Positions 17,084 to 25,967 of a stretch of DNA of 64,000 nt are shown here, piece by piece (the first letter of the stretch is position 1; each line of letters begins with the position of its first letter). The notes under the pieces were generated by a model. It was not told where the DNA came from. It ran no database searches and saw only the letters and a program-made list of their open reading frames with translations. Origin of the DNA: Deltaproteobacteria bacterium (GTDB lineage: Bacteria > Desulfobacterota > DSM-4660 > Desulfatiglandales > HGW-15); assembly GCA_020060215.1 (NCBI GenBank), contig JAGVAP010000033.1, forward strand, positions 1 to 64,000, read 5' to 3'. A program made the position numbers and the translations under genes.

Positions 17084-19504
17084 TCACTCCGCCAATGCCT
17101 GTGACATGGCGACGCTCAGCTCTTCGATGCGGCACGGCTTGATGATGTATCCCTTGATCATGGACTTCACGCCCTCTCCGATCCCGTCCGGACCGCACTC
17201 CTCGTAGCCCGATACGATCAGGATCCTGGCATTCGGGTCCATTTGCAGGATCTCCCGGATGCAGGTGATGCCGTCGATCATGGGCATGTTTCTGTCCATC
17301 AGGACAAGATCGGGGGAGAGGCCGGCGTACTCCTTCAAGGCATCGACCGGATTGCTGAACGGGAGACTTCGATAAGCCAGTTGATCGACCATCGCGACCA
17401 GGGCCTGGAGGGCCGGGTCCTCATCGTCCACGATCATGACCTTCTGCCCTTTGCCCGGGATGATCCGCTTCTCCAGATCCGGCTTGGGCAACTTCTCCAC
17501 CTGGAGCGCGGGCAGATAGATCTTGAAGGTCGTACCGGTCTCCGGCTCCGAGAACACCCGGATGACGCCCTTGTGGTCCTCCACGATACCGTGGGTCGTG
17601 GAGAGCCCGAGACCCGTCCCCTTGCCCACCTCCTTGAGGGTGAAGAACGGATCGAAGATCTTCCCAAGCACCTCCTGTTCCATGCCTATGCCCGTGTCCG
17701 AGACGCTCACCACCAGCTGGTCTCCCTCTCTTCCGGCCGTGATTGTCAGCTTCCCGCCCGTGGGCATGGCATCCTTCGCGTTGTCAAAGAGATTCAGGAG
17801 GGCCTGGCTCAGGAGCGAGTGATTTCCCCTCGTCATCAACCCTTCTTCCACCTGGGATACGATCTCGATGTTCTTGTCGAATACCTTCTGCACAATGGAG
17901 CAGGCGCTCCACACCACATCCGCCAGATCCAGGTCGGTGAATTCGTACTTCCCTCCCCTTCTCGAAAAGTGGAGCAGGTTGTTGATGAGGTCGACCCCCC
18001 GTTCAACGGACTCATAGATGCTTCGGGCCATGTCCTTGAATTCGGGATCGTCGACGTGGGTCATCTCCAGGTACTCCGTGTTCCCCGAGATGGCCTGGAG
18101 GATGTTCCTGAAGTTGTGCGCGGTCCCGCTTGCAAAGGCCCCTATGGATTCCATCTTTTGAGAGACAAAAAGCTGCCGCTGCAGGGCCTTTTGCTCTTCC
18201 TCGGCCTTTCGCTTCTCGGTGACATCCTCAAAGATGGTCACCATCTCGTCGGAGGGCAGCCGATACACATAGTATTCCCGCTGCCAGAGCAGCCGCTGGT
18301 CTTCCATGAGAGAGAGCGACGAACGCTCCGGGATCCCGGTTTTCAGGACCTTGACCAGCACGTCCAGGAGGCCTGTCTTTCCGATCTCCGGGAAGACCTT
18401 GCGGATGCTCTTGCCGATCGCCCGCTTCTTGTCCGGGATCCGCTCGAGGGTCTGGAGGGCCTTGTTCAGGTCGAGGACGATGAAATCCCTGCCGCGGTCT
18501 ACCGGGCGATAAACCGCCACCCCGTTGCTCATGTTGTCGAAGATCTCTTTGAACCTGGTCTCGCTCTCCTTGAGCTTCTCCTGCGTCTGCTCCAGGCTTC
18601 TGGTCCTCTCCTGAACCAGCTTTTCCATCCTGGAGTAGAGCAGGGCGTTTTCGATGGCCACCGCCGCAGGACCGCTCAGCGCCGAAAGGAGCGAGAGGTC
18701 CTCCTTGCGGAACCCGAACGGTTTGTTCACGGAATCGACGTAGAGGACTCCGCGGATCTGGGACTTGCTGATGAGGGGCACACACATGACCGACCTCACC
18801 CGCATCATCTCCATGCTTTCCGAGCGGTCGGACTCCTTCTCGGTCTGCGTATCGGACATGATGACGGCCTTGCGTTCGCTGATGGCCTTCTCCACAATGC
18901 TTCTGCTGTACATCCTCGAGGTCCTGTCGCCTCGATCGGAGACCCTCGAGATCACATCCAGGATCTGCCCGGAATCGCTGTCCACGAGAATGATCACGCC
19001 CCGGTCGATCCTCTTGAGGAGTTCGAAGATGTAGTCGAGGATCTTTTCCATGGTCTCGTTGATGTTCAGGGAGCGCATGAGGACATTGGAGATCTTGTAG
19101 ATGAGGTCCAGGTTCCTCGGAGAGGTCATCGGACGCCTGAAGACCCCTGTCTCCTTGAACCCTTCGGACAGGTTAATGGAGTCGTCCTCGAACAGGACGT
19201 CCCACTGCGCGGGCTCACCGAGGCAGATGACGACGCTGCCGACCGCCACCGGCACCTTCTCCTGCACCTCGACGGCCCGCCCCGGTTCGATCGGTCTGTT
19301 ATCGACGAATGTCCCATTGCGGCTGTTCAGGTCTTCGAAGAAATACTTCCCTTCCCGGTGCGTGATCTTGAGGTGTTTCCGGGAGACGGACTTGTCCTGA
19401 ATGTGGATTTGGTTTTGAGGGGATCGGCCCAGGTAGGCCACTTCTCCGTCGAGGGGGAAAGCCTTCCCTTTGTTCGGGCCGCTGATCACGTAGAGCATGG
19501 TCAT
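17084..19504 (-). CDS. FHA-GAF-PAS hybrid sensor histidine kinase
   Basis: An 806-residue cytoplasmic hybrid kinase. Domains in order: FHA (about 1-100, with GRS, SRKHLKI and NSRNGTFVD motifs, binding phosphothreonine), GAF (about 135-300), coiled coil, PAS (about 320-440), histidine phosphotransfer region (H-box GTAHNFRNIL), ATPase domain (NLFDNAKDAM, DTGIGM, GKGTGLGLSTTHG), and a C-terminal receiver (MIVDDEDPALQ, phospho-aspartate in LVLMDRNMP). FHA at the N-terminus suggests input from a Ser/Thr kinase. The start overlaps the stop of the upstream response regulator in an ATGA, so translation is coupled. It is the last gene of a four-gene minus-strand operon. Confidence 0.93.
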   Translation of the reverse strand: MTMLYVISGPNKGKAFPLDGEVAYLGRSPQNQIHIQDKSVSRKHLKITHREGKYFFEDLNSRNGTFVDNRPIEPGRAVEVQEKVPVAVGSVVICLGEPAQWDVLFEDDSINLSEGFKETGVFRRPMTSPRNLDLIYKISNVLMRSLNINETMEKILDYIFELLKRIDRGVIILVDSDSGQILDVISRVSDRGDRTSRMYSRSIVEKAISERKAVIMSDTQTEKESDRSESMEMMRVRSVMCVPLISKSQIRGVLYVDSVNKPFGFRKEDLSLLSALSGPAAVAIENALLYSRMEKLVQERTRSLEQTQEKLKESETRFKEIFDNMSNGVAVYRPVDRGRDFIVLDLNKALQTLERIPDKKRAIGKSIRKVFPEIGKTGLLDVLVKVLKTGIPERSSLSLMEDQRLLWQREYYVYRLPSDEMVTIFEDVTEKRKAEEEQKALQRQLFVSQKMESIGAFASGTAHNFRNILQAISGNTEYLEMTHVDDPEFKDMARSIYESVERGVDLINNLLHFSRRGGKYEFTDLDLADVVWSACSIVQKVFDKNIEIVSQVEEGLMTRGNHSLLSQALLNLFDNAKDAMPTGGKLTITAGREGDQLVVSVSDTGIGMEQEVLGKIFDPFFTLKEVGKGTGLGLSTTHGIVEDHKGVIRVFSEPETGTTFKIYLPALQVEKLPKPDLEKRIIPGKGQKVMIVDDEDPALQALVAMVDQLAYRSLPFSNPVDALKEYAGLSPDLVLMDRNMPMIDGITCIREILQMDPNARILIVSGYEECGPDGIGEGVKSMIKGYIIKPCRIEELSVAMSQALAE

Positions 19505-19926
19505 GGCTTCCCCCTTTCCTCCGCCGGTCCAATGAGACCGGCGATATGGGTCATCAGGTAGGACATCCTCACGGGCTTCGCCAGCACCAGATCCGCCTTC
19601 CTTTCCAGGGCGGCCGCCTCAGGCTCCTTGCCGTACCCGGTCATGGCGATGACCGGAACGCCGGGCCTGTTCTGCTTGATGGCGGTCACCACCCCCACCC
19701 CGCTGATGTAGGGCATCACCACATCGGTGATGACGAGGTCATACTCCCCTTCCTGAAGCTTCCTCAAGGCCTCCAGCCCGTCCACGGCTTCGACGGCTTC
19801 ATAGCCTGCGGCCTTGATATGCTTGACCATCATCGAAAGCACGTTTTGGTCATCTTCAACGATCAGAATACATTTCCTGGCGCCCCTGGTCTCTTGCGGC
19901 ATCGGTGTCGGGTCCCCGCCCTTCAT
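19501..19926 (-). CDS. Single-domain response regulator
   Basis: A 141-residue stand-alone receiver of the CheY/Spo0F type. The acidic pair VEDD, the phospho-acceptor in LVITDVVMP, the conserved MTGYG region and the lysine in LAKPV are all present. There is no output domain, so it likely works by phospho-relay or protein binding with the adjacent hybrid kinase, whose start overlaps its stop. It also overlaps the preceding coiled-coil protein by four bases (ATGA). An alternative start is the ATG at 19902. Confidence 0.9.
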   Translation of the reverse strand: MKGGDPTPMPQETRGARKCILIVEDDQNVLSMMVKHIKAAGYEAVEAVDGLEALRKLQEGEYDLVITDVVMPYISGVGVVTAIKQNRPGVPVIAMTGYGKEPEAAALERKADLVLAKPVRMSYLMTHIAGLIGPAEERGKP

Positions 19927-21065
19927 TGTGCATTCTCGATGTAAGCGAGATCTCTCTCCTGGCTGTTCTTGGTGCCGACGGCAATGATCCTGATCCTGTT
20001 GTCCTTGTGGTCTGTCTGGAAGTAAAGTCTCCCGGAGTAAGAGAATTCCGCTTCCAGGACGTCCACCTTGCCCCCCCTTCCGAAGACCTTCCTCCGCACG
20101 TTCACGCCGGACTCATGGCCGTTCAACTTGTGAACGAGTTCCTCGGCCTTGAGCTGCTGTTCGTCGGTCAGAGAAAGCAGACCGTCAATAGCCCTATCGG
20201 TAAAGAGGACGTTTTTGTAAAGCACCCTCAGCCTTTTCTGGGCGGCCTCCGCCCGCCGCCGCATCTTTGGGTGATGAATCCTTTCCTTTACCCGGTCCAG
20301 CTCCTGGCGAAGGCGGTGGACCTCGGACTCGAGCCTCTCCTCGACCTGCTTTCGGCCGACGAGGCCCGCTTCCTGTTTTTCGATCTCATCGAGGAGTCCG
20401 TCTACATCACAGGAAAGAATCTGTTTTTCCTTTTGAAGTTCCTCAATCCGTCTCCTGTAATCCGTCTCCCGGACCTCCAGCTCCTGCAGCTTCTGATCCG
20501 TTCCGAGGAGCCTGGATGAAAGTCTTTCCACGGTCTCCTTCCATGCGGCATCCTTTTCTTCGCTGTCACGGACCCGGGCCTTGACCGCCCTGGTCAGGAT
20601 CCATGCGGAAATAGATACATAGAACAGCAAAATGATATTGGCAAGCCAGCTGTTATGCCGGATGTGGAGATTCACCGCGGCCGTGATGCCCTCGTTCAAC
20701 ACCTGGAAGTTCTCGGAGGCGATCTCCGTAAAGTCCACATCGAAACGATCCGACAGGCTGCCGGGCAGGTTACTTCCGGACGGATACAGGATTCTGTCCT
20801 TCTTTGTCTTGACCAGGATGGTCATCTCCAGGCCGAGCCTGGTCCAGAGATTTCGGCCCAGGTATTCGCGGATATTCCTGTTGACCTCATCCTTGACCGT
20901 GTAGTGGCCCCTGTAGAGCGCATCCGGGTTCCGCAGGATGACCTTGTCCAGCGCGGCTATCTCTCTCTCCTGCAGGGCCAGTCCCAGTCCTTGCAGTGTC
21001 AATGCATAGCATATCGGAGGGAAAAAGATGCAGAGAAACATGGCTCTGAAGGGAAACCGTTTCAT
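19923..21065 (-). CDS. Membrane coiled-coil protein with RelE-like C-terminal region
   Basis: A protein of about 380 residues not assigned to a known family. The N-terminus has a membrane segment (FRAMFLCIFFPPICYALTL), then a likely extracytoplasmic sensor-like region, a second membrane segment near residue 150 (LANIILLFYVSISAWIL), and a long coiled coil (about 165-285). The last 85 residues (FTDRAIDGLLSLTDEQQLKAEEL to the end, with FSYSGRLYF) resemble the RelE/ParE/HigB fold in layout. Topology suggests a receptor feeding the response regulator and hybrid kinase downstream, with which it is coupled by ATGA. A GTG start at 21101 would add 12 residues; neither start has a clear ribosome site. 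Confidence 0.7.
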   Translation of the reverse strand: MKRFPFRAMFLCIFFPPICYALTLQGLGLALQEREIAALDKVILRNPDALYRGHYTVKDEVNRNIREYLGRNLWTRLGLEMTILVKTKKDRILYPSGSNLPGSLSDRFDVDFTEIASENFQVLNEGITAAVNLHIRHNSWLANIILLFYVSISAWILTRAVKARVRDSEEKDAAWKETVERLSSRLLGTDQKLQELEVRETDYRRRIEELQKEKQILSCDVDGLLDEIEKQEAGLVGRKQVEERLESEVHRLRQELDRVKERIHHPKMRRRAEAAQKRLRVLYKNVLFTDRAIDGLLSLTDEQQLKAEELVHKLNGHESGVNVRRKVFGRGGKVDVLEAEFSYSGRLYFQTDHKDNRIRIIAVGTKNSQERDLAYIENAQ

Positions 21066-21144
21066 GGATTCAGGAGGCCGCCGGAAGATCGGCCAATGCA
21101 CAGGATGGAACGTTTGCGTAGCAGGGGCGTCTTCCCCGATGTCT

Positions 21145-23460
21145 TCAGCTCTTTGCCTTTATTTCCTCCAGCAGAATGCGGGCCTGCTCGGCACCCTTGA
21201 AATCCCGGTCGATGGAGAGCGCTCTTTCCAGCGAATCCACGGCCCTGTCCGGCTGTTGGTTCTTGTGGTAGGCCATTCCCAGGTGATAATGGATCAGGGC
21301 ATTCCCGGCATCCATCCGAGCGGCGTCCTGTAACTCCGATATGGCGCTCAGGTAGCTTCCTTTCAGGTAGTAGATCCATCCCAGCGTGTCCATGACGGCC
21401 GGATTCTTGGGCATCTTCTGTTTGGCCGACTGCGCGAGCCCCAGGGCTTCGTCGATATTGCCGCCTGCCTCGACCAGTGTCCAGGCCAGGTTGTTGGCTG
21501 CAGGGGCGAATTCTCTGTTGAGGGACAGCGCATTTCGATAGGAGGTCTCCGCCTGTTTCAGGTCCCCCAATTCATGATGAATCGTCGCGAGGACCATGTG
21601 CCCCGCGATGTACTTGGGGTCCTTCGTGATGATGCTCTCGTAATGAACTCTGGCCTGCTCGAGCCTCTTTTCGAGGATATGGACCTGGGCGATGGCCTCG
21701 TAGGCGCCCAGGATCTCCGGATCCTTCTCAAGGGCCTTCTCAAGGAGATGCAGGGCCTTCTCCCTCTCTCCTCGGGCCAGGTGGATCCTTCCTTCCATGT
21801 ACTCGATATAGGCGAGGAGCTGTGGCTTGTCTCCGATCCTGTTCCTCTGCGTGTCGCAGAGGCTCAGGGCTTCTTCGTACTTCTTCTGCTGCACGTAGAT
21901 CCCCGTAAGGAGTCCTTGGGCATCGATCAGTTCGGGGTTGAGATCGAGGGCCTTCCGCAGGTTCTCTTCGGCCTCGGGGAATCTTCCCGCTGTGGCGTAA
22001 AAGGCCCCCAGGCGCAAAAAGGAGCCGGGTTCGTTCGGGTGGAGCTCCACCACCCTCTTGAACGTCTCCTCGGCAGCCCGGAGATTGTTTTCCAGCACCT
22101 TCAGATTCCCCTGCAGGGAGATCACCCGCATGTCCGTGGGTGCGAGTTTCAGGGCGAATTCGATCTGCTGCCGGGCCAGATCCTTGTTCCGATCCCGCAG
22201 GTAGTTTTCGGCAAGGATCAGCCGGGCGTCCAGGAGTCTGGGATTCAGTTCAACCGCCTTCAGCAAGTCCGGTTCGGCCAGCCTGGTCTCGCCTTTGCCG
22301 ATGAGGGCCAGGGCACGGTAGTAATAGGCGGCCTCGCTCCTGGGTCTGTCCCTGACGACCAGATCGAACTTCTCGACCGCCCGGGGGAAGTCCCGGCCTG
22401 TGAGGTGCAATTTCCCCTTGAGAAAGTTTGCCCCGACATGCCCTTTGTCCTTATCCAGCACCTGGTCGATGATCGTTCCGGCCTCGTCGTAACGCCTGAA
22501 GTCAAAGTGGAGCTGGGCGATGGTCGTCATCACCTCGAGATCGCCTTTCCGGATCTCCAGCGCCCTGCTCATGGCTGCCAGCGCCCTCTCATACAGGCCT
22601 CTGCGCGCATAAAAACCGCCCAGACTCATCAGGGGGGAGACGTCCTCCTTTGGGGAGGAATCGACGCAAGACCGGTATGTCTTTTCGGCCTTCTCCCACT
22701 GCCCGGTGGACTCGTAGAAGAGCGCCAGGATCTGGAGATTGGAATAGTTCTCCCCCCCGGCCTGGATCATCTTCTTCAGGGTCTCTTCGGCCTTTACGGT
22801 ATCCCCTTTCAGGGTATAGAGACGGGACAGCTCCACATACGCCGTGTTCGATTTCGGGTTCAGTGAAATCGCTTCCATATACGCCTTTTCGGCGCCTTCG
22901 TGCTCCGACTTCATGAGGAGGAGCCGACCCAGCGTGAGATGGACATTGAAGTCCCCGGGGTTGAGGAGTTGAGCCTTCCTCAATGTCTCCAGGGCCCCAT
23001 CAACATCCTTTTCCTGCACCTGAATGGAGGACAGGAGGCCGAGGGCCTCCGCATCATCGGGCTGGGCCTCCAGGACCAGCTCGGCCTTTTCCCTCGCCTC
23101 GGCGGGCCTTCTGGCCAGGAGAAGGATCTGGCCGATCTTCAGCTGCGCCTTCATGTTCTCGGGGTTGATGGAGGCGGCCTTCAAAAATGCCTGGAGGGCG
23201 TCATGCCCTTGCTTCAGCTTCAGGTACGTCTCCCCGAGTTCATGGTAAGCCCTGTCGTCTTCGGGGTCGAGCTGAACCACGTTCTTGAGCTCGATCACGG
23301 CCTTCTGAAATTCGCTTTTATCGATGTATTGGCGAGCGTTTTCGAGATGTCTGGTCTTCTTGTCTTCCTTGCTCGTGCAGCCGCAGGGGAGAGTCACCAG
23401 GAAGAAAAAAGAAAGGATGGCGAGCGATGCAGCAGAGAAGCTTACAGGGGTACCTTTCAT
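21145..23460 (-). CDS. TPR-repeat envelope protein (PrsT-like)
   Basis: A 771-residue protein with an N-terminal signal (FSAASLAILSFFFLVTLPCGC) whose cysteine-containing end suggests a lipoprotein, although the box is not canonical. The rest is roughly 20 tetratricopeptide repeats, each with the alternate small/large pattern (for example AYHELGETYLKLKQGHDAL). This layout is known from TPR proteins in exopolysaccharide/exosortase loci, but none of those genes are here. The frame is open 64 codons further upstream; the start at 23460 is chosen because AAAGGAGA precedes it and the signal peptide follows at once. It is the first gene of the sensor operon. Confidence 0.85.
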   Translation of the reverse strand: MKGTPVSFSAASLAILSFFFLVTLPCGCTSKEDKKTRHLENARQYIDKSEFQKAVIELKNVVQLDPEDDRAYHELGETYLKLKQGHDALQAFLKAASINPENMKAQLKIGQILLLARRPAEAREKAELVLEAQPDDAEALGLLSSIQVQEKDVDGALETLRKAQLLNPGDFNVHLTLGRLLLMKSEHEGAEKAYMEAISLNPKSNTAYVELSRLYTLKGDTVKAEETLKKMIQAGGENYSNLQILALFYESTGQWEKAEKTYRSCVDSSPKEDVSPLMSLGGFYARRGLYERALAAMSRALEIRKGDLEVMTTIAQLHFDFRRYDEAGTIIDQVLDKDKGHVGANFLKGKLHLTGRDFPRAVEKFDLVVRDRPRSEAAYYYRALALIGKGETRLAEPDLLKAVELNPRLLDARLILAENYLRDRNKDLARQQIEFALKLAPTDMRVISLQGNLKVLENNLRAAEETFKRVVELHPNEPGSFLRLGAFYATAGRFPEAEENLRKALDLNPELIDAQGLLTGIYVQQKKYEEALSLCDTQRNRIGDKPQLLAYIEYMEGRIHLARGEREKALHLLEKALEKDPEILGAYEAIAQVHILEKRLEQARVHYESIITKDPKYIAGHMVLATIHHELGDLKQAETSYRNALSLNREFAPAANNLAWTLVEAGGNIDEALGLAQSAKQKMPKNPAVMDTLGWIYYLKGSYLSAISELQDAARMDAGNALIHYHLGMAYHKNQQPDRAVDSLERALSIDRDFKGAEQARILLEEIKAKS

Positions 23461-23654
23461 TCCGATTCTCCTTTGAGAGACGGACTGAGTGGCTAAGAGC
23501 ACACCATAGCCACAAAGGAGGTATGTGTCAAACCAAGGATAGGCGACAAACCGATTCCCGGTGTTTCGGCGGGGACTTGTCGGTTGTGCGAGGACTGTCG
23601 TCTGTGCTACAAGGAATGTTTTCCGTCCGTGCAAACAGTCGTTGGGAGCCATTC

Positions 23655-24821
23655 ATGGAAAAACTTCCAATATTTCTTATCTTTCTGGGCCATGTCTGGG
23701 TGGATGCCTCCCAGGGCATTCTCCCTGTGGTCCTGGTGAAACTGAAAGAGACCTTTTCCCTGACCTACCTGCAGGTGGGTGTAGTCATCTCGGTCCTGAA
23801 TTTCACCTCTTCGATGATTCAACCCCTCGCCGGGTACATTGCCGACCGTTTTCGGCTGGGCTGGTTCATACCCTACGGGATCATGTGGACGGCCTTGTGC
23901 ATGGGTCTTTTGGGATGGGCCACGAATTACCCGATCCTCCTGGTCCTGGTAGGCCTGGCGGGGATCGGAACGGCCGCCTTTCACCCGCGGGCCATGATGA
24001 CCGTCTCCCTGCTGAGCGGCGCGAGGAAGGGTTTCGGAACAGCCATATTCTCGACCGGCGGGAACCTGGGATTTGCCATCGGGCCCATCATCGGCAGCTA
24101 CCTGGTCCTGGGGCTGGGGTTGCGGGCAACCGCCGGCTTGATCGTTCCCGGGTTGATGATCGCCTTCACCATGCTTTTCTACCGGGGGAGCATCCTGGGT
24201 AAGGATGCGGCGACGGCGATTCGGGGCGCCGCAAACCGGGAAGAAAGCCTCATCCCCTGGACCCCCCTTGTTCTGCTCTGCATGATCGTGGCCCTTCGTG
24301 CATGGGTCTACATGAGCACTTCCGCCTACCTTCCTCTTTTTCTGGAGGGTAAGGGGGTGGAACTCTGGAGTGCGAGCCTGCTCCTGACCGTTTTCCTGGG
24401 CGGGGGGGCTGTGGCGGGCCTGTATGGCGGGCATCTCTCGGATCGGCTGGGCAGGAAGAGCGTGATCATCGCCAGCATGCTTCTCTACCCTGTTTTCGCC
24501 TCCCTGATGATGCTCGCCAAAGGACCGTGGCTGTGGCTGCTCACCGCATTGTCCGGGGCAAGCCTTCTGGCCTCGTTTTCGGTCACCGTCGTGCTCGCCC
24601 AGGAGCTGCTGCCACGGAACCTGGGGCTTGCCTCCGGGCTCATCCTCGGGCTCGGCTTCGGGACCGGCGGCCTGGGAGTATCCCTGTCCGGGTGGATCGC
24701 GGACCAGATCGGTCTTCACCAGACCATGTGGATCCTGGCGATCGTCCCCCTCTGCGCAGCCCTCGTGGCCGCCATGATCAGGCCCCCTCTCCCTCGCCCC
24801 CTTGCGCCGCGGCCGGCGTAA
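23655..24821 (+). CDS. MFS transporter, fosmidomycin-resistance (Fsr) type
   Basis: A 388-residue major facilitator with about 11-12 membrane helices. It has features of the Fsr-like group: FLIFLGHVWVDASQGILPVVLVKLKE at the N-terminus, GLAGIGTAAFHPRAM in the central part of the first half, and the GGHLSDRLGRKSVI loop in the second half. Efflux of a small anionic or antibiotic-like compound is expected from the family; the substrate is unknown. GGGAG precedes ATG 23655. A longer frame with an ATG at 23523 would add a non-membrane extension and is less likely. It diverges from the TPR operon. Confidence 0.88.
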   Translation: MEKLPIFLIFLGHVWVDASQGILPVVLVKLKETFSLTYLQVGVVISVLNFTSSMIQPLAGYIADRFRLGWFIPYGIMWTALCMGLLGWATNYPILLVLVGLAGIGTAAFHPRAMMTVSLLSGARKGFGTAIFSTGGNLGFAIGPIIGSYLVLGLGLRATAGLIVPGLMIAFTMLFYRGSILGKDAATAIRGAANREESLIPWTPLVLLCMIVALRAWVYMSTSAYLPLFLEGKGVELWSASLLLTVFLGGGAVAGLYGGHLSDRLGRKSVIIASMLLYPVFASLMMLAKGPWLWLLTALSGASLLASFSVTVVLAQELLPRNLGLASGLILGLGFGTGGLGVSLSGWIADQIGLHQTMWILAIVPLCAALVAAMIRPPLPRPLAPRPA

Positions 24822-25102
24822 CGGGACTGCGGCATGGACAAACTCGTTTGTCCGTGTCCCTGATGCGCCGGATGGCGGCATGGACAAACGGGTTCGACCG
24901 CAAAGATACTCCCAAAGATCACCGGACATACAGGATCCACCCCGTGCATTGTCCTGCCCGTGATGATTACCCGTTTCACATGGACCAGGCAGGAGCGGGG
25001 ATGAAGATGGACAGATACCGGAGGACACAGCCGGACTTGGTCCTCGCCGGCGAAGGGAATGCTGTTGCCCCGCAGCCGGGGTGGGGATTAAGGAGATGTG
25101 TC

Positions 25103-25333
25103 GTGATCTTCATCAGAAGAGATGGGCTGATGCTCGGGGCTTCAACGGAATTATCCCGAACGGCCTATGAACTATGGGCTGACGAATGGACTCACGTGAT
25201 CGTGATCACCCCTGAGGAAGATGAGGTCCAGATGACCATCCGGCAGTTCCGTCGACTGGTCGAGGATCTGCCGCCTTTGACAAGAATCAGATTCGCTCAC
25301 TGGCCGGGGGCCCATGGATGCCTTCAGAACTAG
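25103..25333 (+). CDS. Small hypothetical protein
   Basis: A 76-residue protein with no recognised family. AAGGAG lies seven bases before a GTG start at 25103; an upstream ATG at 25003, with AGGAG before it, would extend it by 33 residues. The sequence is mixed alpha/beta and soluble-looking (VIFIRRDGLML, THVIVITPEEDEVQMTIRQFRRLV). Support is the ribosome site and plausible amino acid use, so it is a tentative gene. It lies between the Fsr-like gene and a sigma-54-regulated locus. Confidence 0.45.
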   Translation: MIFIRRDGLMLGASTELSRTAYELWADEWTHVIVITPEEDEVQMTIRQFRRLVEDLPPLTRIRFAHWPGAHGCLQN

Positions 25334-25416
25334 GGTGGATGCCGTAGCAGCCTGACTCCCCGGCTTCAGATCATCTCCGCCAGACCATCGATCTCTCCCG
25401 TAGATCTTCCGAAGTT

Positions 25417-25461
25417 TTGCAGAAATGCAGAATAGGGTGGCCCTTTGATTGCAACTATGCA
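25417..25461 (+). promoter_or_regulatory. Paired upstream activator sites TTGCA-N3-ATGCA
   Basis: Two copies of the same palindromic core, TTGCAGAAATGCA (25417-25429) and TTGCAACTATGCA (25449-25461), are 32 bases apart centre to centre, three helical turns. The nearer one is about 95 bases from the -12 element of the sigma-54 promoter at 25536, in the usual range for enhancer sites. They would be expected to bind a sigma-54 activator, most simply the one encoded at 25964. Confidence 0.65.
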
Positions 25462-25535
25462 ATTAAGGGCGGGTACGCGCATCTCCGTGAGCGGGTTATG
25501 TTACCGATTAAAAAAGCGTTTTTGATTTCGGTCGA

Positions 25536-25551
25536 TTGGCACATGCTTTGC
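25536..25551 (+). promoter_or_regulatory. Sigma-54 promoter
   Basis: TTGGCACATGCTTTGC matches the TGGCAC-N5-TTGC consensus with the GG and GC ten bases apart. It lies about 135 bases before the MoaD-like start, and the twin palindromes lie upstream. Confidence 0.85.
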
Positions 25552-25685
25552 GGGGCAAGCATTGGAGAGCATATCGCGTCTGGCCCTGGTTGAAGGGGAG
25601 CGTTCAGAGGCTGCTCTCCCGGAGAGGAACAGGGTATCGCCGGGATCTCTCTGGGCGGAGAAGGGTGAGAGAAAGGAGATCTGCC

Positions 25686-25967
25686 ATGAAGATCCGTCTC
25701 AGGATCGAAGGATTGCCCCAGCTCTACAAGATCCTGAACAAGAAGAAGGATCTCGAGTTTGAATTTCCGGGTCGGACCATCCGGGACTTTGTTGCCGGTC
25801 TGGCAAGGAAATACGGCCGGGGGGTGGATCAGGCCCTGCTGGACCAGCAGGGGGCGATCGACATGGGTTTGCGCGTCGCTGTCAATTTTTCCATTCTTTC
25901 CTACGAAAATCGAATGGACACCCCGCTGAATGAGGGGGACACCATCCATTTGATGACCGTTGGGTGA
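25686..25967 (+). CDS. MoaD/ThiS-like ubiquitin-fold protein
   Basis: A 93-residue beta-grasp protein. It has the MoaD/ThiS pattern: an N-terminal MKIRLRIEG strand, a helix (TIRDFVAGLARKYG), and the final PLNEGDTIHLMTVG. Family members carry sulfur as a C-terminal thiocarboxylate on a Gly-Gly end; here only one glycine ends the chain (VG), so classical thiocarboxylation is in doubt. AAAGGAG is present before the ATG. The gene is driven by a sigma-54 promoter with paired upstream sites, and the next gene (a sigma-54 activator) begins in its last codon. Partners such as MoaE or aldehyde oxidoreductase are not in the window. Confidence 0.75.
   Translation: MKIRLRIEGLPQLYKILNKKKDLEFEFPGRTIRDFVAGLARKYGRGVDQALLDQQGAIDMGLRVAVNFSILSYENRMDTPLNEGDTIHLMTVG

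Noticed and set aside
17243..19561. 772-codon plus-strand frame opposite the hybrid kinase
   Set aside because: Shadow of the kinase gene with no family pattern.
23523..23654. Upstream ATG giving a 44-residue N-terminal extension of the Fsr-like transporter
   Set aside because: The ribosome-like AGGAGG is directly against the ATG, and the extension does not look like transporter sequence; 23655 has a well-spaced site.
24831..24889. GGCATGGACAAAC direct repeat and GGACAAAC/GTTTGTCC palindrome after the Fsr-like gene
   Set aside because: The copies are too short and the loop too small to call a terminator or mobile element with confidence.
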